Positions 42,037-50,762 of a DNA stretch of 64,000 nt are shown here, one piece after another. The notes below the pieces were generated by a model that worked only from the letters and a program-made list of their open reading frames with translations, had not been told where the DNA came from and ran no database searches. Origin of the DNA: Nocardia puris (GTDB taxonomy: Bacteria; Actinomycetota; Actinomycetes; Mycobacteriales; Mycobacteriaceae); NCBI RefSeq assembly GCF_003315035.1, contig NZ_QNRE01000012.1, positions 62,001 to 126,000 of the forward strand, written 5' to 3'. Position 1 is the stretch's first letter. Each line of letters starts with the position of its first letter. A program made the translations under genes and the position numbers.

Positions 42037-43193
42037 CTTCCGCCGACGCGGTGGACGAGCTGCGGGACCTGATCCCCGGTGTTCTGGCGGCCCTCGTCCA
42101 CCGCGGGGCGGATTTCGCGACCGCCGAGGACGCCGTCCAGGACGCGCTGCTCAAAGCCGTCGAGACCTGGCGGACCGACCGCCCCGCCGACCCCAAGGGC
42201 TGGCTGATCACCACCGCGTGGCGGCGCTTCCTCGACTTGGCGCGCGCCGACGCGGCGCGCCGCCACCGCGAACTCCGCGTGTCGGACGAGCCGCCGCCCG
42301 GCCCGGCCGCGTCCGTGGACGAAACCCTCCAGCTCTACTTCCTGTGCGCGCACCCGAGCCTCACCCCGGCCTCGGCCGTCGCGCTGACGCTGCGGGCCGT
42401 CGGCGGGCTCACCACTCGCCAGATCGCGCAGGCGTATCTCGTGCCGGAATCGACGATGGCGCAGCGGATCAGCCGGGCCAAGCGCACGGTGAGCACCGTC
42501 CGGCTGGATCGGCCCGGCGACCTGCGCACCGTGCTCCGCGTGCTGTACCTGGTGTTCAACGAGGGCTACAGCGGCGACGTCGACCTCGCCGCCGAGGCGA
42601 TCCGCCTGGCCAGGCAGCTGGCCGCCACCACCGGCGACCCCGAGGTGGCGGGCCTGCTCGCCCTGTTCCTGCTGCACCACGCCCGCCGCCCGGCCCGCAC
42701 CCGCGCCGACGGCAGTCTGGTGCCGCTGGCCGAACAGGACCGCACCCGCTGGCGGCGCGATCTCATCGCCGAGGGCGTGGTCGTGCTCCAAGCCGCGCTG
42801 GCCCGCGACCGGCTCGGCGAGTTCCAGGCCCAGGCGGCGATCGCCGCCCTGCACGCCGACGCGCAGACGGCCGAGGAGACCGACTGGGTGCAGATCGTCG
42901 AGTGGTACGACGAATTGGTCGCCCTCACCGACAGCCCCATCGTGCGGCTCAACCGCGCGGTCGCCGTCGGGGAGGCGGACGGGCCGCGCGCCGGGCTCAC
43001 AGCACTCGCCGAACTCGACCCCACGCTGCCCCGCTACACCGCCTCCGCCGCCTACCTGCACGAACGGGCGGGCGACCTCGCCGAGGCGGCCGACCTCTAC
43101 GCGCAAGCCGCCGCCGAGGCCCTCAACGTCCCCGAACGCAACCACCTCACGCTGCGGGCGGCCGCCCTGCGCCAGCGGCTGACCGGCGAATAG
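42033..43193 (+). CDS. ECF42-type RNA polymerase sigma factor
   Basis: 386 residues. The sigma-2 region (VLAALVHRGADFATAEDAVQDALLKAVETW) and sigma-4 region (GGLTTRQIAQAYLVPESTMAQRISRAKR, about residues 125-155) occupy the first 170. A long C-terminal helical extension with the conserved VLYLVFNEGYSG and repeat-like helices follows; this extension is characteristic of ECF42 and needed for its activity. No anti-sigma gene is present. It overlaps the DGPF gene, its usual partner and probable target. Confidence 0.9.
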   Translation: MTSADAVDELRDLIPGVLAALVHRGADFATAEDAVQDALLKAVETWRTDRPADPKGWLITTAWRRFLDLARADAARRHRELRVSDEPPPGPAASVDETLQLYFLCAHPSLTPASAVALTLRAVGGLTTRQIAQAYLVPESTMAQRISRAKRTVSTVRLDRPGDLRTVLRVLYLVFNEGYSGDVDLAAEAIRLARQLAATTGDPEVAGLLALFLLHHARRPARTRADGSLVPLAEQDRTRWRRDLIAEGVVVLQAALARDRLGEFQAQAAIAALHADAQTAEETDWVQIVEWYDELVALTDSPIVRLNRAVAVGEADGPRAGLTALAELDPTLPRYTASAAYLHERAGDLAEAADLYAQAAAEALNVPERNHLTLRAAALRQRLTGE

Positions 43194-43199
43194 CGCCGC

Positions 43200-43730
43200 T
43201 CACCCCAGCCGATACGTGAGTCTCGCGAACTGCCCGGCCTTTTCGACATCGACCAGCCGCAACCGATCCGAGAGCAGACGGCGCGGCAGCAGCGGCGCAC
43301 CCGCACCGAGCGTCACCGGCGCGACGCCGACGATCACCTCGTCGAGCGATCCCGCGTCGGCGAACTGTCCCGCCAGATCGCCGCCCCCGCCGATCCACAC
43401 CGTGCGATCCCCTGCGGCCGCGCGCATTTCGCGGTGGACCGGCGCGACATCTCCGGAGACGAACCGCAGATTGGCCCCGGGAATCGCGGGCAGATCGCGG
43501 TGGGTGAACACCCAGCACGGGAGGTCGCCGTGCATCTCGTGCCACGACTCGGGCGGTTCGTTGGCCCGGATCCACTCGTAGGTGTTCGCGCCCATGCACA
43601 TCGCGCCGATGCCGTCGAAGAACCCGTCGTCCTCCTCGATCGATTCGACGCCGGCCAGCCAGTCCAGGGAGCCGTCCTCGCCGATGAGGAACCCGTCGAG
43701 GCTGGCGGCGGTGTAGTAGACGGTCGTCAT
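43200..43730 (-). CDS. DHFR-fold (RibD C-terminal-like) protein A
   Basis: 176 residues of the dihydrofolate-reductase-like fold. VYYTAASLDGFLIGEDGSLDWL opens it, WVFTHRDLP is central, and WIGGGGDLAGQFADAG holds the NADPH-binding loop near residue 118. These proteins are not the essential DHFR; the substrate is unknown. A close paralogue lies at 44491-45045 beyond a CPBP protease gene. The ATG at 43730 is the natural start. Confidence 0.85.
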   Translation of the reverse strand: MTTVYYTAASLDGFLIGEDGSLDWLAGVESIEEDDGFFDGIGAMCMGANTYEWIRANEPPESWHEMHGDLPCWVFTHRDLPAIPGANLRFVSGDVAPVHREMRAAAGDRTVWIGGGGDLAGQFADAGSLDEVIVGVAPVTLGAGAPLLPRRLLSDRLRLVDVEKAGQFARLTYRLG

Positions 43731-43811
43731 GGATCGATCCTGACAGGGCGCAGGGGTCTCGCGCGGCGATACGGGTGGCCGAGTACGGCCGAGGTCCGTA
43801 GCCTCGGGGAG

Positions 43812-44489
43812 GTGACGGCCACCGAGGCGCCGCGGGACGGGACTGTAAGCCGGGAGCGGCGCGCGACGCGACTCGGGATCGAGTTCGGGGTGCTGTTCTT
43901 CGTCCTGGTCGGGGCGTACGCGGCGATCGGCAGTCCCGGCAGCCCGATCCCGCTGCTGGTGCTGCTGGCCGTCGGCGCGCACTTCTGGCTGCGCGGGCGC
44001 GAGGGAGTGCCGAGGGCGAGCGTCCGGGAGCAGCTGCGCACCCTGCGGGCGGAGTTGCCGTCGATGCTCGGGCTGTGGGTGGCGGCGACGGTCGCCAGCG
44101 GTGTGGTGCTGGCGGTGTTCAGCCCGGAGCGGCTGTTCGACCTGCCGCGCACCGAGCCCGCGGTGTGGGCGATGGTGATGGTGTTCTACCCGCTGCTCTC
44201 GGTCTATCCCCAGGAGCTGATCTACCGAACCTTCGTATTCCACAGGTACGCAACGGTTTTCGGTAGCGGGTGGGCGATGATCGCGGCGAGCGCCGTGGCG
44301 TTCGGGTTCGCGCACATCATCTTCGGCAACTGGATCGCCGTGGCGCTCACCCTGATCGGCGGCCTGCTCTTCGCCCACCGCTACCGGCGCACCGGTTCGA
44401 TTCTCGTGGTCACCGTCGAGCACGCCCTCTACGGCTGCCTCGCCTTCACCGTCGGGCTCGGCGGCTTCCTGTACTCGGGCGCGACCTGA
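43812..44489 (+). CDS. CPBP-family intramembrane metalloprotease
   Basis: 225 residues with about six to seven hydrophobic segments. The Abi/CPBP motifs are present: PQELIYRTF (Glu plus Arg, near residue 135), FGFAHIIFGN (His, near 170) and TVEHALYG (near 205), so the active site looks complete. Family members process prenylated proteins, bacteriocin immunity factors or anti-sigma factors; the target here is unknown. The GTG at 43812 follows TAGCCT by seven bases (leaderless). It sits between the two DHFR-fold paralogues. Confidence 0.85.
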   Translation: MTATEAPRDGTVSRERRATRLGIEFGVLFFVLVGAYAAIGSPGSPIPLLVLLAVGAHFWLRGREGVPRASVREQLRTLRAELPSMLGLWVAATVASGVVLAVFSPERLFDLPRTEPAVWAMVMVFYPLLSVYPQELIYRTFVFHRYATVFGSGWAMIAASAVAFGFAHIIFGNWIAVALTLIGGLLFAHRYRRTGSILVVTVEHALYGCLAFTVGLGGFLYSGAT

Positions 44490-44490
44490 A

Positions 44491-45045
44491 TCAGGTTGCG
44501 GCGCCGTCCAATCGGTAGCCGAGCTTCGCGAACTGCCCCATCCGCTCCACCGACACCAGCCGCATCCGATCCGACAGGATGCGCCGCGGCAACAGCGGCG
44601 CGCCGCCGCCCAGCGTCACCGGCGTGATCCCCACGATCACCTCGTCGAGCAGTCCCGCATCGGCGAACTGGCCCGCCAGATCACCGCCGCCCATCACCCA
44701 GATATCGCGCTCCCCGGCCGCCTCGACCATCTCCTGGTGCACCGGCTCCACCGCACCCGACACGAAACGCAGGGTGGCGCCGGGGATTTCGGGCAGGTTC
44801 CGGTGGGTGAACACCCAGCATGGGCGGTCACCGTAGTTCTCGGCCCAGTACCCGGCCGGATTGTTGGCCGCGATCCACTCGTAGGTCGTCGCGCCCATGC
44901 ACAGGGCTCCGATCCCGGCGTAGAAGTCGTCCACGTCGCTGGTCGCCTCCTCCTCATCGGCCACGGCGAACAACCAGTCCAGCGAGTTGTCCGTGTCGGC
45001 GAGGTATCCGTCGAGGCTGGTCGCGGTGTAGTAACTAGTCGTCAT
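44491..45045 (-). CDS. DHFR-fold (RibD C-terminal-like) protein B
   Basis: 184 residues, clearly paralogous to protein A. YYTATSLDGYLADTDNSLDWL, CMGATTYEWI, WVFTHRNLPEIPGA and VMGGGDLAGQFADAG all have close counterparts, and the ends (GQFAKLGYRL) also match. The N-terminus has an extra loop (ADEEEATSDVDD). Start is ATG 45045. It ends two bases from the convergent CPBP stop. Confidence 0.85.
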   Translation of the reverse strand: MTTSYYTATSLDGYLADTDNSLDWLFAVADEEEATSDVDDFYAGIGALCMGATTYEWIAANNPAGYWAENYGDRPCWVFTHRNLPEIPGATLRFVSGAVEPVHQEMVEAAGERDIWVMGGGDLAGQFADAGLLDEVIVGITPVTLGGGAPLLPRRILSDRMRLVSVERMGQFAKLGYRLDGAAT

Positions 45046-45088
45046 GGCACCGATCGTCACAGCCAAACCTGACAACGCCGGTCAGGTT

Positions 45089-45655
45089 TTATGGCGCGAG
45101 TGCTTTGCGCAGCGTGCGCAGGCAGTTGCGCAGCGTCAGGTGCCGCGACATCCCGGTGTCGTCGTTGACCGACATCCAGGCCACGTAGGCGAACGACCAG
45201 ATCATGTTCTCCACCCAGCGCGGGTCGAGTTCGGCGTCCAATTCGCCCGCGTCCCTACCCCTTTCGATGGTCCGGCGAATCTGCCCCTCGCACGGGCCGT
45301 CCTCCCAGGACGCCTCCGCGAACACCGGATCGTCGAGCGTGAGCAGCATCTGTTGCGCCGCCAGATCGAACAGTTCCACGCACAGCCGCTCCAGCGCGTC
45401 CAGCGCGGAGCCCTCGTCGAGCCGGGCCCGCTGCTGCGCCGCCGTGAGCTTGTCGCGGGTGTCGACGGCGATGGCGTTGATCAAGTCCGTGCGCTCCGGG
45501 AAGTAGCGGTGCACAGTGGTGCGCCCGACGCCCGCCTCGGTCGCCACGTCCCCCAGCGAGCCGGACGGGTCGCGCGCCAGCACCCGCACGGCGGCGTCCA
45601 TGATCGCGCGCCGGGTGCGTTCCCGCGCGGGAGTGCTGACCGTCATAGGTCGCAT
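45089..45655 (-). CDS. TetR-family regulator of the ABC exporter
   Basis: 188 residues. The helix-turn-helix GSLGDVATEAGVGRTTVHRYF sits at about residues 32-52; the C-terminal ligand domain ends TGMSRHLTLRNCLRTLRKAL. The ATG at 45655 is five bases after AGGAG; ATG 45646 is also in frame. It is divergent from an ABC exporter gene with a 66-bp gap that contains a GGAACA-N4-TGTTCC dyad, so it is likely to repress the exporter and itself. Confidence 0.88.
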   Translation of the reverse strand: MRPMTVSTPARERTRRAIMDAAVRVLARDPSGSLGDVATEAGVGRTTVHRYFPERTDLINAIAVDTRDKLTAAQQRARLDEGSALDALERLCVELFDLAAQQMLLTLDDPVFAEASWEDGPCEGQIRRTIERGRDAGELDAELDPRWVENMIWSFAYVAWMSVNDDTGMSRHLTLRNCLRTLRKALAP

Positions 45656-45695
45656 GGTAACTCCTATACCCATAAGGAAAGGAATTGACCATAAC

Positions 45696-45711
45696 GGAAC
45701 AAATATGTTCC
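45696..45711. promoter_or_regulatory. Operator-like dyad before the ABC exporter
   Basis: GGAACA-AATA-TGTTCC, 10 bp before the exporter ATG and 40 bp from the TetR start. Confidence 0.5.
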
Positions 45712-45721
45712 ACTTGCGGAC

Positions 45722-47464
45722 ATGAACGTTCCCGAACCGAACGCGAAGTTCCCCAGGCTGCGGCTGCTCTGGTCGTTCGCGCGGCCCTACCCGGGCACGC
45801 TCGCGCTCGGCCTGGTCCTCGCGCTCGCCGGATCGGCGATGGGACTGGCGACGCCGCTGGTCACCAAGTGGATCCTGGATTCGCTGAGCGAGGGCGGCGG
45901 ACTGGGCGGGCCGGTGCTGGCCTTGCTCGCGCTGACGGTCGTCGGCATCGTGTTCAGCTACTGGCAGTGGACGCTGCTGGGCACCCTCGGTGAACGGGTC
46001 GTGCTCGGCGCGCGTGAGCGCATGGTGCGCCGCTTCCTCACCGCCACCGTGCCCGCCGCGACCCGCCGCCCCGCCGGCGAGATGGTCACCCGCGTCACCT
46101 CCGACACCGTGCTGCTGCGCGAGGCCGCGACGTCCTCGGTGATCGGCCTGATCAACGGTTCGGTGATGCTGATCGGCTCGCTGACCTTGATGGCGGTGCT
46201 GGACCTCATGCTGTTCGGCACCACGGTGCTGGCCGTGGTGATCGTCGCGATCCTGTTCTCCACGCTCATGCCCTCGATCGCGAAGGCCCAGACCCGCGCC
46301 CAGGAGTTCGTGGGGCGCGTCGGCGGCACGCTGGAGGGCGCGCTGCGCGCGTTGCGCACGGTGAAGGTGAGCGGGGCGGAGGACCGGCAGGCCGAGCAGA
46401 TCATGGTCGACGCGCGGGAATCGGCCCGCCACAGCGTGATCGCCGTGCGGCGCGAGGCGATGGCCTGGTCGATCGCATGGACCGGCGTGCAGCTGGCGAT
46501 CATCGCGATCCTCGCGGTCGGCGCCTGGCGGGTGTCGCAGGACGCGATGGTCGTGTCCACGCTCATCGCGTTCCTGCTGTACGCGTTCGGGTTGATGGGC
46601 CCGATCAGCGAACTCACCCAGAACGTGACCGCCCTCCAGGCCGGGATCGCGGCGGCCGAACGCATCCGCGAGGTCGAGTCGATGCCGGTCGAGCCCCGCA
46701 CGGCGACAGCGCCGCGCGGACCGGCCGGACCCAACGGCGGGCCGGTGCTGGAATTGCGCGACGTCACCGCGGGCTACGGTCCGGATCTGCCGCCGGCCGT
46801 GCGCGATCTCGATCTGGTCATCCCGCGCCACGGCCACACCGCGATCGTCGGCCCGTCGGGGGCGGGCAAGACGACGGTGCTCTCGCTGATCCTGCGCTTC
46901 CTGGAACCGCAGGATGGCGAACTACTGCTCGACGGCCGCCCCTACCGGGAGTACACGCACCGCGAGATCCGGGAGCGCCTGGCCTATGTCGAACAGGACA
47001 CCCCGGTGGTGCCCGGCACCATCGGCGACAACATCCGCTACGCCCGCCCCGACGCCACCGAGGCCGAGGTCCGGCGGGTGCTCGACACCGTCCACCTGTC
47101 CGACCGCGTCGGTTCCCTCGACGAGCCGCTCTCCCCGACCACCGTGTCGGGCGGCGAACGCCAGCGGATCGCGCTGGCCCGCGCCCTGCTGCGCGAGCCC
47201 GAGGTGCTGCTGCTGGACGAGGCGACCGCCCAGCTGGACGGGCTCACCGAGGCCACCGTGCACGAGTGCATCCGGGAGATGGCCGAGCGCGGCGCGGTCG
47301 TGACGATCGCGCACCGGCTCTCCACCGTGGTCGACGCCGACACGATCCTGGTCATGGAGGGCGGCCGGGTGCGGGCCCGCGGCGACCACGGGACCTTGCT
47401 GGCCACGGATGAGCTGTACGCGGGGCTGGTGGAATCGCTGCGGCTGGCCGACCCGGTGGGCTGA
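45722..47464 (+). CDS. ABC multidrug-type exporter (fused permease and ATPase)
   Basis: 580-residue half transporter that should act as a dimer. Six membrane helices lie within residues 20-310. The nucleotide-binding domain has Walker A GPSGAGKTT (near 377), signature SGGERQRIALARAL (near 476), Walker B LLLDEAT (near 498) and the H-loop IAHRLST. The ATG at 45722 lacks a good ribosome site. It is divergent from the TetR gene. The substrate is unknown; the arrangement suggests drug- or metabolite-inducible export. Confidence 0.92.
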   Translation: MNVPEPNAKFPRLRLLWSFARPYPGTLALGLVLALAGSAMGLATPLVTKWILDSLSEGGGLGGPVLALLALTVVGIVFSYWQWTLLGTLGERVVLGARERMVRRFLTATVPAATRRPAGEMVTRVTSDTVLLREAATSSVIGLINGSVMLIGSLTLMAVLDLMLFGTTVLAVVIVAILFSTLMPSIAKAQTRAQEFVGRVGGTLEGALRALRTVKVSGAEDRQAEQIMVDARESARHSVIAVRREAMAWSIAWTGVQLAIIAILAVGAWRVSQDAMVVSTLIAFLLYAFGLMGPISELTQNVTALQAGIAAAERIREVESMPVEPRTATAPRGPAGPNGGPVLELRDVTAGYGPDLPPAVRDLDLVIPRHGHTAIVGPSGAGKTTVLSLILRFLEPQDGELLLDGRPYREYTHREIRERLAYVEQDTPVVPGTIGDNIRYARPDATEAEVRRVLDTVHLSDRVGSLDEPLSPTTVSGGERQRIALARALLREPEVLLLDEATAQLDGLTEATVHECIREMAERGAVVTIAHRLSTVVDADTILVMEGGRVRARGDHGTLLATDELYAGLVESLRLADPVG

Positions 47465-47473
47465 CGATCGGGC

Positions 47474-48652
47474 TCAGCCCACCCGCACGCCGGCGCGCAA
47501 CCTGCGCACGCCCTCGTCCAGTGTCTCGTCGCGCTTGCAGAAGGTGAAGCGCACCAGGCGATTCCACGACGGCTTGTCGTCGGCGAAGACGCTCACCGGG
47601 ACCGCGGCCACGCCGAGGGTCCCGGGGAGCGCGCGGCAGAACTCGAGACCGTCGGTGGCGCCCATCGGCGTGATGTCGGCGCACACGAAATACCCTCCGC
47701 CGCTTTCCTTCACGCCGAAGCCGGTGTCGGCCAGCGCCGACGCGAGGCGAACCCGGCGGTCCGACAAGGTATCCCGCAGGCCGGCCACCCAGCCGAGTTC
47801 GTTGTTCAGCGCGTGCGCGACGGCGGGCTGGAACGGGCCGCCGCCCACGAAGGACATGAACTGCTTGGCGGCGAGCACACCGTCGACGAGCGGCGCGGGG
47901 CCGCACGCCCAGCCGATCTTCCAGCCGGTCACGCTGAAGGTCTTGGCGGCGCTGGACACCACCACGGTGCGCTCGGCCATCCCGGGCAGCGTCGCCAGGC
48001 TGACATGTTCGCGTCCGTCGTACACCAGATGCTCGTACACCTCGTCGGTGAGCACGAGAAGGTCGTGCTCACAAGCGATCTCGGCGATGGCGGTGAGATC
48101 GGCGCGGTCCAGGACCGTGCCGGTGGGGTTGTGCGGCGAGTTGACCACCAGCATCCGGGTGCGCGGCGTGACGGCGGCGCGCAGGCTGTCGAGATCGAGC
48201 ACGAAGCGGTCGCCCTCGGCCACCAGTCGCGCGGTGCGCCGCGTCGCGCCCGCCAGCGCCACGGCCGCGGCGTAGGAGTCGTAATAGGGCTCGATGAGCA
48301 CCACCTCCGCGCCGGGCTCGACCAGGCCGAGCAGCGCGGCGCTGATGGCCTCGGTGGCGCCGACGGTGACCAGCACTTCGGCGTCGGGGTCGTAGGCGGT
48401 GCCGTAGCGGCGGGCGCGATCGTCGGCGATGGCGCGGCGCAGCACGGGCATACCGCGGCCGGGCGGGTACTGGTTGACGCCGTCGGCGATCGCCTGGCGC
48501 GCGATCTCGAGCATGCCCGCCGGGCCGTCGGTATCGGGGAAGCCCTGGCCCAGGTTGACCGCGTCGTGGCGGACGGCCAGTTCGGTCATCTCGGCGAAGA
48601 TCGTCGAGGCGAAGGGGCGCAGGCGGGCGACGGTCTGGGGTGGAACGGACAT
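47474..48652 (-). CDS. dapC: PLP aminotransferase, DapC type
   Basis: 392-residue fold-type I aminotransferase matching Rv0858c, which makes N-succinyl-LL-diaminopimelate in lysine/peptidoglycan precursor synthesis. Substrate loop VNLGQGFPDTDGP, NSPHNPTGTV (near residue 168), DEVYEHLVYDG (near 205) and the PLP Lys in SSAAKTFSVTGWKIGW (near 236) are all present. Sequence alone does not exclude a related kynurenine or methionine aminotransferase role. It is convergent with the ABC exporter gene, 9 bp away. Confidence 0.85.
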   Translation of the reverse strand: MSVPPQTVARLRPFASTIFAEMTELAVRHDAVNLGQGFPDTDGPAGMLEIARQAIADGVNQYPPGRGMPVLRRAIADDRARRYGTAYDPDAEVLVTVGATEAISAALLGLVEPGAEVVLIEPYYDSYAAAVALAGATRRTARLVAEGDRFVLDLDSLRAAVTPRTRMLVVNSPHNPTGTVLDRADLTAIAEIACEHDLLVLTDEVYEHLVYDGREHVSLATLPGMAERTVVVSSAAKTFSVTGWKIGWACGPAPLVDGVLAAKQFMSFVGGGPFQPAVAHALNNELGWVAGLRDTLSDRRVRLASALADTGFGVKESGGGYFVCADITPMGATDGLEFCRALPGTLGVAAVPVSVFADDKPSWNRLVRFTFCKRDETLDEGVRRLRAGVRVG

Positions 48653-48792
48653 ACACGGAGAGTAGCGGAGCGGTCGCCATTGTTGCCGATAGATAGCGAA
48701 CAGCTATGTTTCACTTTTCTTTTGTGCCTTTTACCTGCATGGTTGTGCGTTCTCCCACCGGCCGCTAGCCTCGCCGTGTTCCATCTCACAAA

Positions 48793-48812
48793 CCACCGCC
48801 CCCGGGCGGTGG
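48793..48812 (+). other. Hairpin in the leader of the repeat-rich small gene
   Basis: CCACCGCCC pairs with GGGCGGTGG around two bases, about 20 bp before the start codon of the next gene. It could hide or set off the ribosome site (GGAAAGGGG, 48818-48826). Confidence 0.4.
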
Positions 48813-48831
48813 CATTCGGAAAGGGGCGCTC

Positions 48832-49050
48832 ATGGCCTCGTATCTCGACCTCGTACTGAATCCGGCCGCGTCGGAGGTCGCCGGAACGGTGCTCGGTCTG
48901 GTGCGCAACGTCGCGCACGATCTGATCGCGGGCACCGGCGACTGGTTCACCGGATCCTCCACCGGTGACTGGTTCACCGGCTCCACCACCGGCAACGGTG
49001 GCACCGGTTCCTCGACGGGCGACTGGTTCACCGGGTCGACCACGCCGTGA
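48832..49050 (+). CDS. Small protein with TGDWFTGS repeats
   Basis: 72 residues. An amphipathic helix (LDLVLNPAASEVAGTVLGLVRN) is followed by three near-identical copies of GDWFTGS separated by Thr/Ser/Gly linkers, from residue 36 to the end. It is preceded by GGAAAGGGG at a good distance from the ATG. There is no clear signal peptide. No family is recognised. The aromatic repeat pattern suggests a surface or self-associating peptide. It stands alone. Confidence 0.65.
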   Translation: MASYLDLVLNPAASEVAGTVLGLVRNVAHDLIAGTGDWFTGSSTGDWFTGSTTGNGGTGSSTGDWFTGSTTP

Positions 49051-49095
49051 CCCTCGGCCGCCGGGGCCGGGCGATGAGGGCCCGGCCACGGCGGC

Positions 49096-50010
49096 TCAGC
49101 CCAGGCGCACGCCGGTCAGTTTGGCCGGGTTCGCGTGATCGTAAGCGCCCCAGATCACTCCGTCGCGCACGGTGAAGCCGACCACCCGCGCCGGATGCCA
49201 ATCCTGTTCGTCGGTAGCGGAATCCAGATTCATCACCACACCCGTGCGCCCGTTCACCGTGGCGAGTTCGTAGCGGGTGGCGGCGTCGCAGGACGCGCCG
49301 ATTCCGTATCGGCGCACCAGCGCCAGCATTTCGCGGGCGATCCGCTCCGCCCCGCCGACCACGGTGACCGTGGGCGTGGTGCCGTTCGCGTCGCCCATCA
49401 GTACGGCGTCGGGGTGCAGCGCCGCGACCACCGCCGCCTCGTCGCCGGATTCCAGCGCCGCCAGCAACTTCCGCACCGCCGCGTCGTGCTCGGTGTCGGA
49501 GACCGGAGCGGGCACGTCCCGCACGGTCTCGCGCCCCTGTTCCGCCGCGCTTCGCGCCTGGGCCACGGGCACTTCCAGAATGTCGGCGATTTCCTCGAAC
49601 GACAGCCCGGCCTCGTGCAGCACGAGCGCCAGCCGCCGTTCCGGCGTGAGCGCGTCCAGCGCCACCATCATCGCCATGCGGCATTCCGGTTGTCGCACAA
49701 CGGTTTCCAGCGGATCAGACACGCCGGACGCGGCCGGTTTGGTGACGACCGGTTCCGGCAGCCACTGCCCCACATAGGTTTCCCGGCGCGCGGGCGCACC
49801 GCGCATGTGGTCCAAGCAGATTCGGCCCACCATGGCGATGAGCCAGGGCCGCAGCTCGTCGATCTCGGACTGGTGGGTGCCGGTGAGCCGCAACCAGGTC
49901 TCCCCCACCGCGTCCTCGGCGTCGACGACGCCTCCGGTGAGCCGGTAGGCGACGGAAAGCAGGGGCGCCCGATGCGATTCGAACAGGTCTGCGAGGAGAG
50001 CGGCAACCAT
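49096..50010 (-). CDS. ECF41-type sigma factor with SnoaL-like C-terminal domain
   Basis: 304 residues. Sigma-2 (AYRLTGGVVDAEDAVGETWLRLTG) and sigma-4 (LSFEEIADILEVPVAQARSAAEQG) regions are followed by an NTF2/SnoaL-like domain. The ECF41 hallmarks are visible: WLPEP at the domain linker (near residue 83) and NPAKL near the C-terminus. In this group the C-terminal domain acts as a built-in anti-sigma and activator. The usual carboxymuconolactone-type target gene is not adjacent, though an AhpD-like gene lies 2.3 kb away. Confidence 0.88.
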   Translation of the reverse strand: MVAALLADLFESHRAPLLSVAYRLTGGVVDAEDAVGETWLRLTGTHQSEIDELRPWLIAMVGRICLDHMRGAPARRETYVGQWLPEPVVTKPAASGVSDPLETVVRQPECRMAMMVALDALTPERRLALVLHEAGLSFEEIADILEVPVAQARSAAEQGRETVRDVPAPVSDTEHDAAVRKLLAALESGDEAAVVAALHPDAVLMGDANGTTPTVTVVGGAERIAREMLALVRRYGIGASCDAATRYELATVNGRTGVVMNLDSATDEQDWHPARVVGFTVRDGVIWGAYDHANPAKLTGVRLG

Positions 50011-50103
50011 CGGGCAGATTCTACGGTCGTTCGATCACGGCCCGGACGCCGCCCGTGCCACGATGGGGCATGGAGATCCGGAACCCCGCCGCGGGGTGCA
50101 CCC

Positions 50104-50637
50104 GTGGGTGACGCGCGGTTCGGCTGGTTCGCCGACACCATGGACCTGCGCCCGTCCGACCAGGTGCTCGAGATCGGTCCCGGTTCCAGCCCGTCGCCGG
50201 GACTGCTCGCCGAGCGGGTGCCCGAGGGCAAGGTGATCGGCGTCGATCGCTCCGCCACCGCCGTCACCCGCGCCGCCGCCCGCCTCGCGCCGCAGCTCGA
50301 GGCCGGACGCATCGGCCTGCTGCACGCCGACCTCGACTCGTCGCTGCCCGCCCGCCTGCGCGCCGAGTTCGGCATCGACCGCTTCGACAAGATCCTCGCC
50401 GTCAACGTCAACGTCTTCTGGACCAAGCGCCCCGTCACCGAACTGGCCACCCTCGCCGCCCTGCTCACCCCCGCGGGCACCCTCCACCTCTGCTACGGCT
50501 ACGGCGACCCCACCGACCCCGCCACCTCCCCCAAACCCCCACCGGGCAAACTCGAAGCCCACCTCACCACCGCCGGCTTCCTGCCCCGCCTCCGCCAATC
50601 GGGCGACCTGCTGTGCGTCTCGGCCACGCGAGCGTGA
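50104..50637 (+). CDS. SAM-dependent methyltransferase
   Basis: 177 residues, a compact class I methyltransferase. Motif I is VLEIGPGSSPSPG (near residue 20), the acidic motif is VIGVDRS (near 42), and a DKILAVNVNVFW segment (near 95) forms the later strand. The substrate is unknown. GTG 50104 is the start that keeps the fold complete; an ATG at 50070 is out of frame. The C-terminal part is Pro/Thr-rich. Confidence 0.78.
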   Translation: MGDARFGWFADTMDLRPSDQVLEIGPGSSPSPGLLAERVPEGKVIGVDRSATAVTRAAARLAPQLEAGRIGLLHADLDSSLPARLRAEFGIDRFDKILAVNVNVFWTKRPVTELATLAALLTPAGTLHLCYGYGDPTDPATSPKPPPGKLEAHLTTAGFLPRLRQSGDLLCVSATRA

Positions 50638-50762
50638 AGCCGCCTGCGCCCCAACCTCCGCGCGCAACGGCTCGACACAGCAGGCTCGCCCACCCTGGCC
50701 TCACCCACTCAGCACCACCCGGCGCGGCGCCCCGCTCGCCCGACCCTCAGCAGACAACGCAA

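Noticed and set aside
44491..45045. DHFR-fold protein B as the essential folate DHFR
   Set aside because: The opening YYTATSLDGYLAD and GGGDLAGQFADAG belong to the RibD-C-like branch, and two such copies are present.
50058..50103. Frameshift at the 5' end of the methyltransferase gene
   Set aside because: ATG 50070 lies in another frame and stops after 13 codons, but GTG 50104 gives a complete motif I, so no broken gene needs to be assumed.
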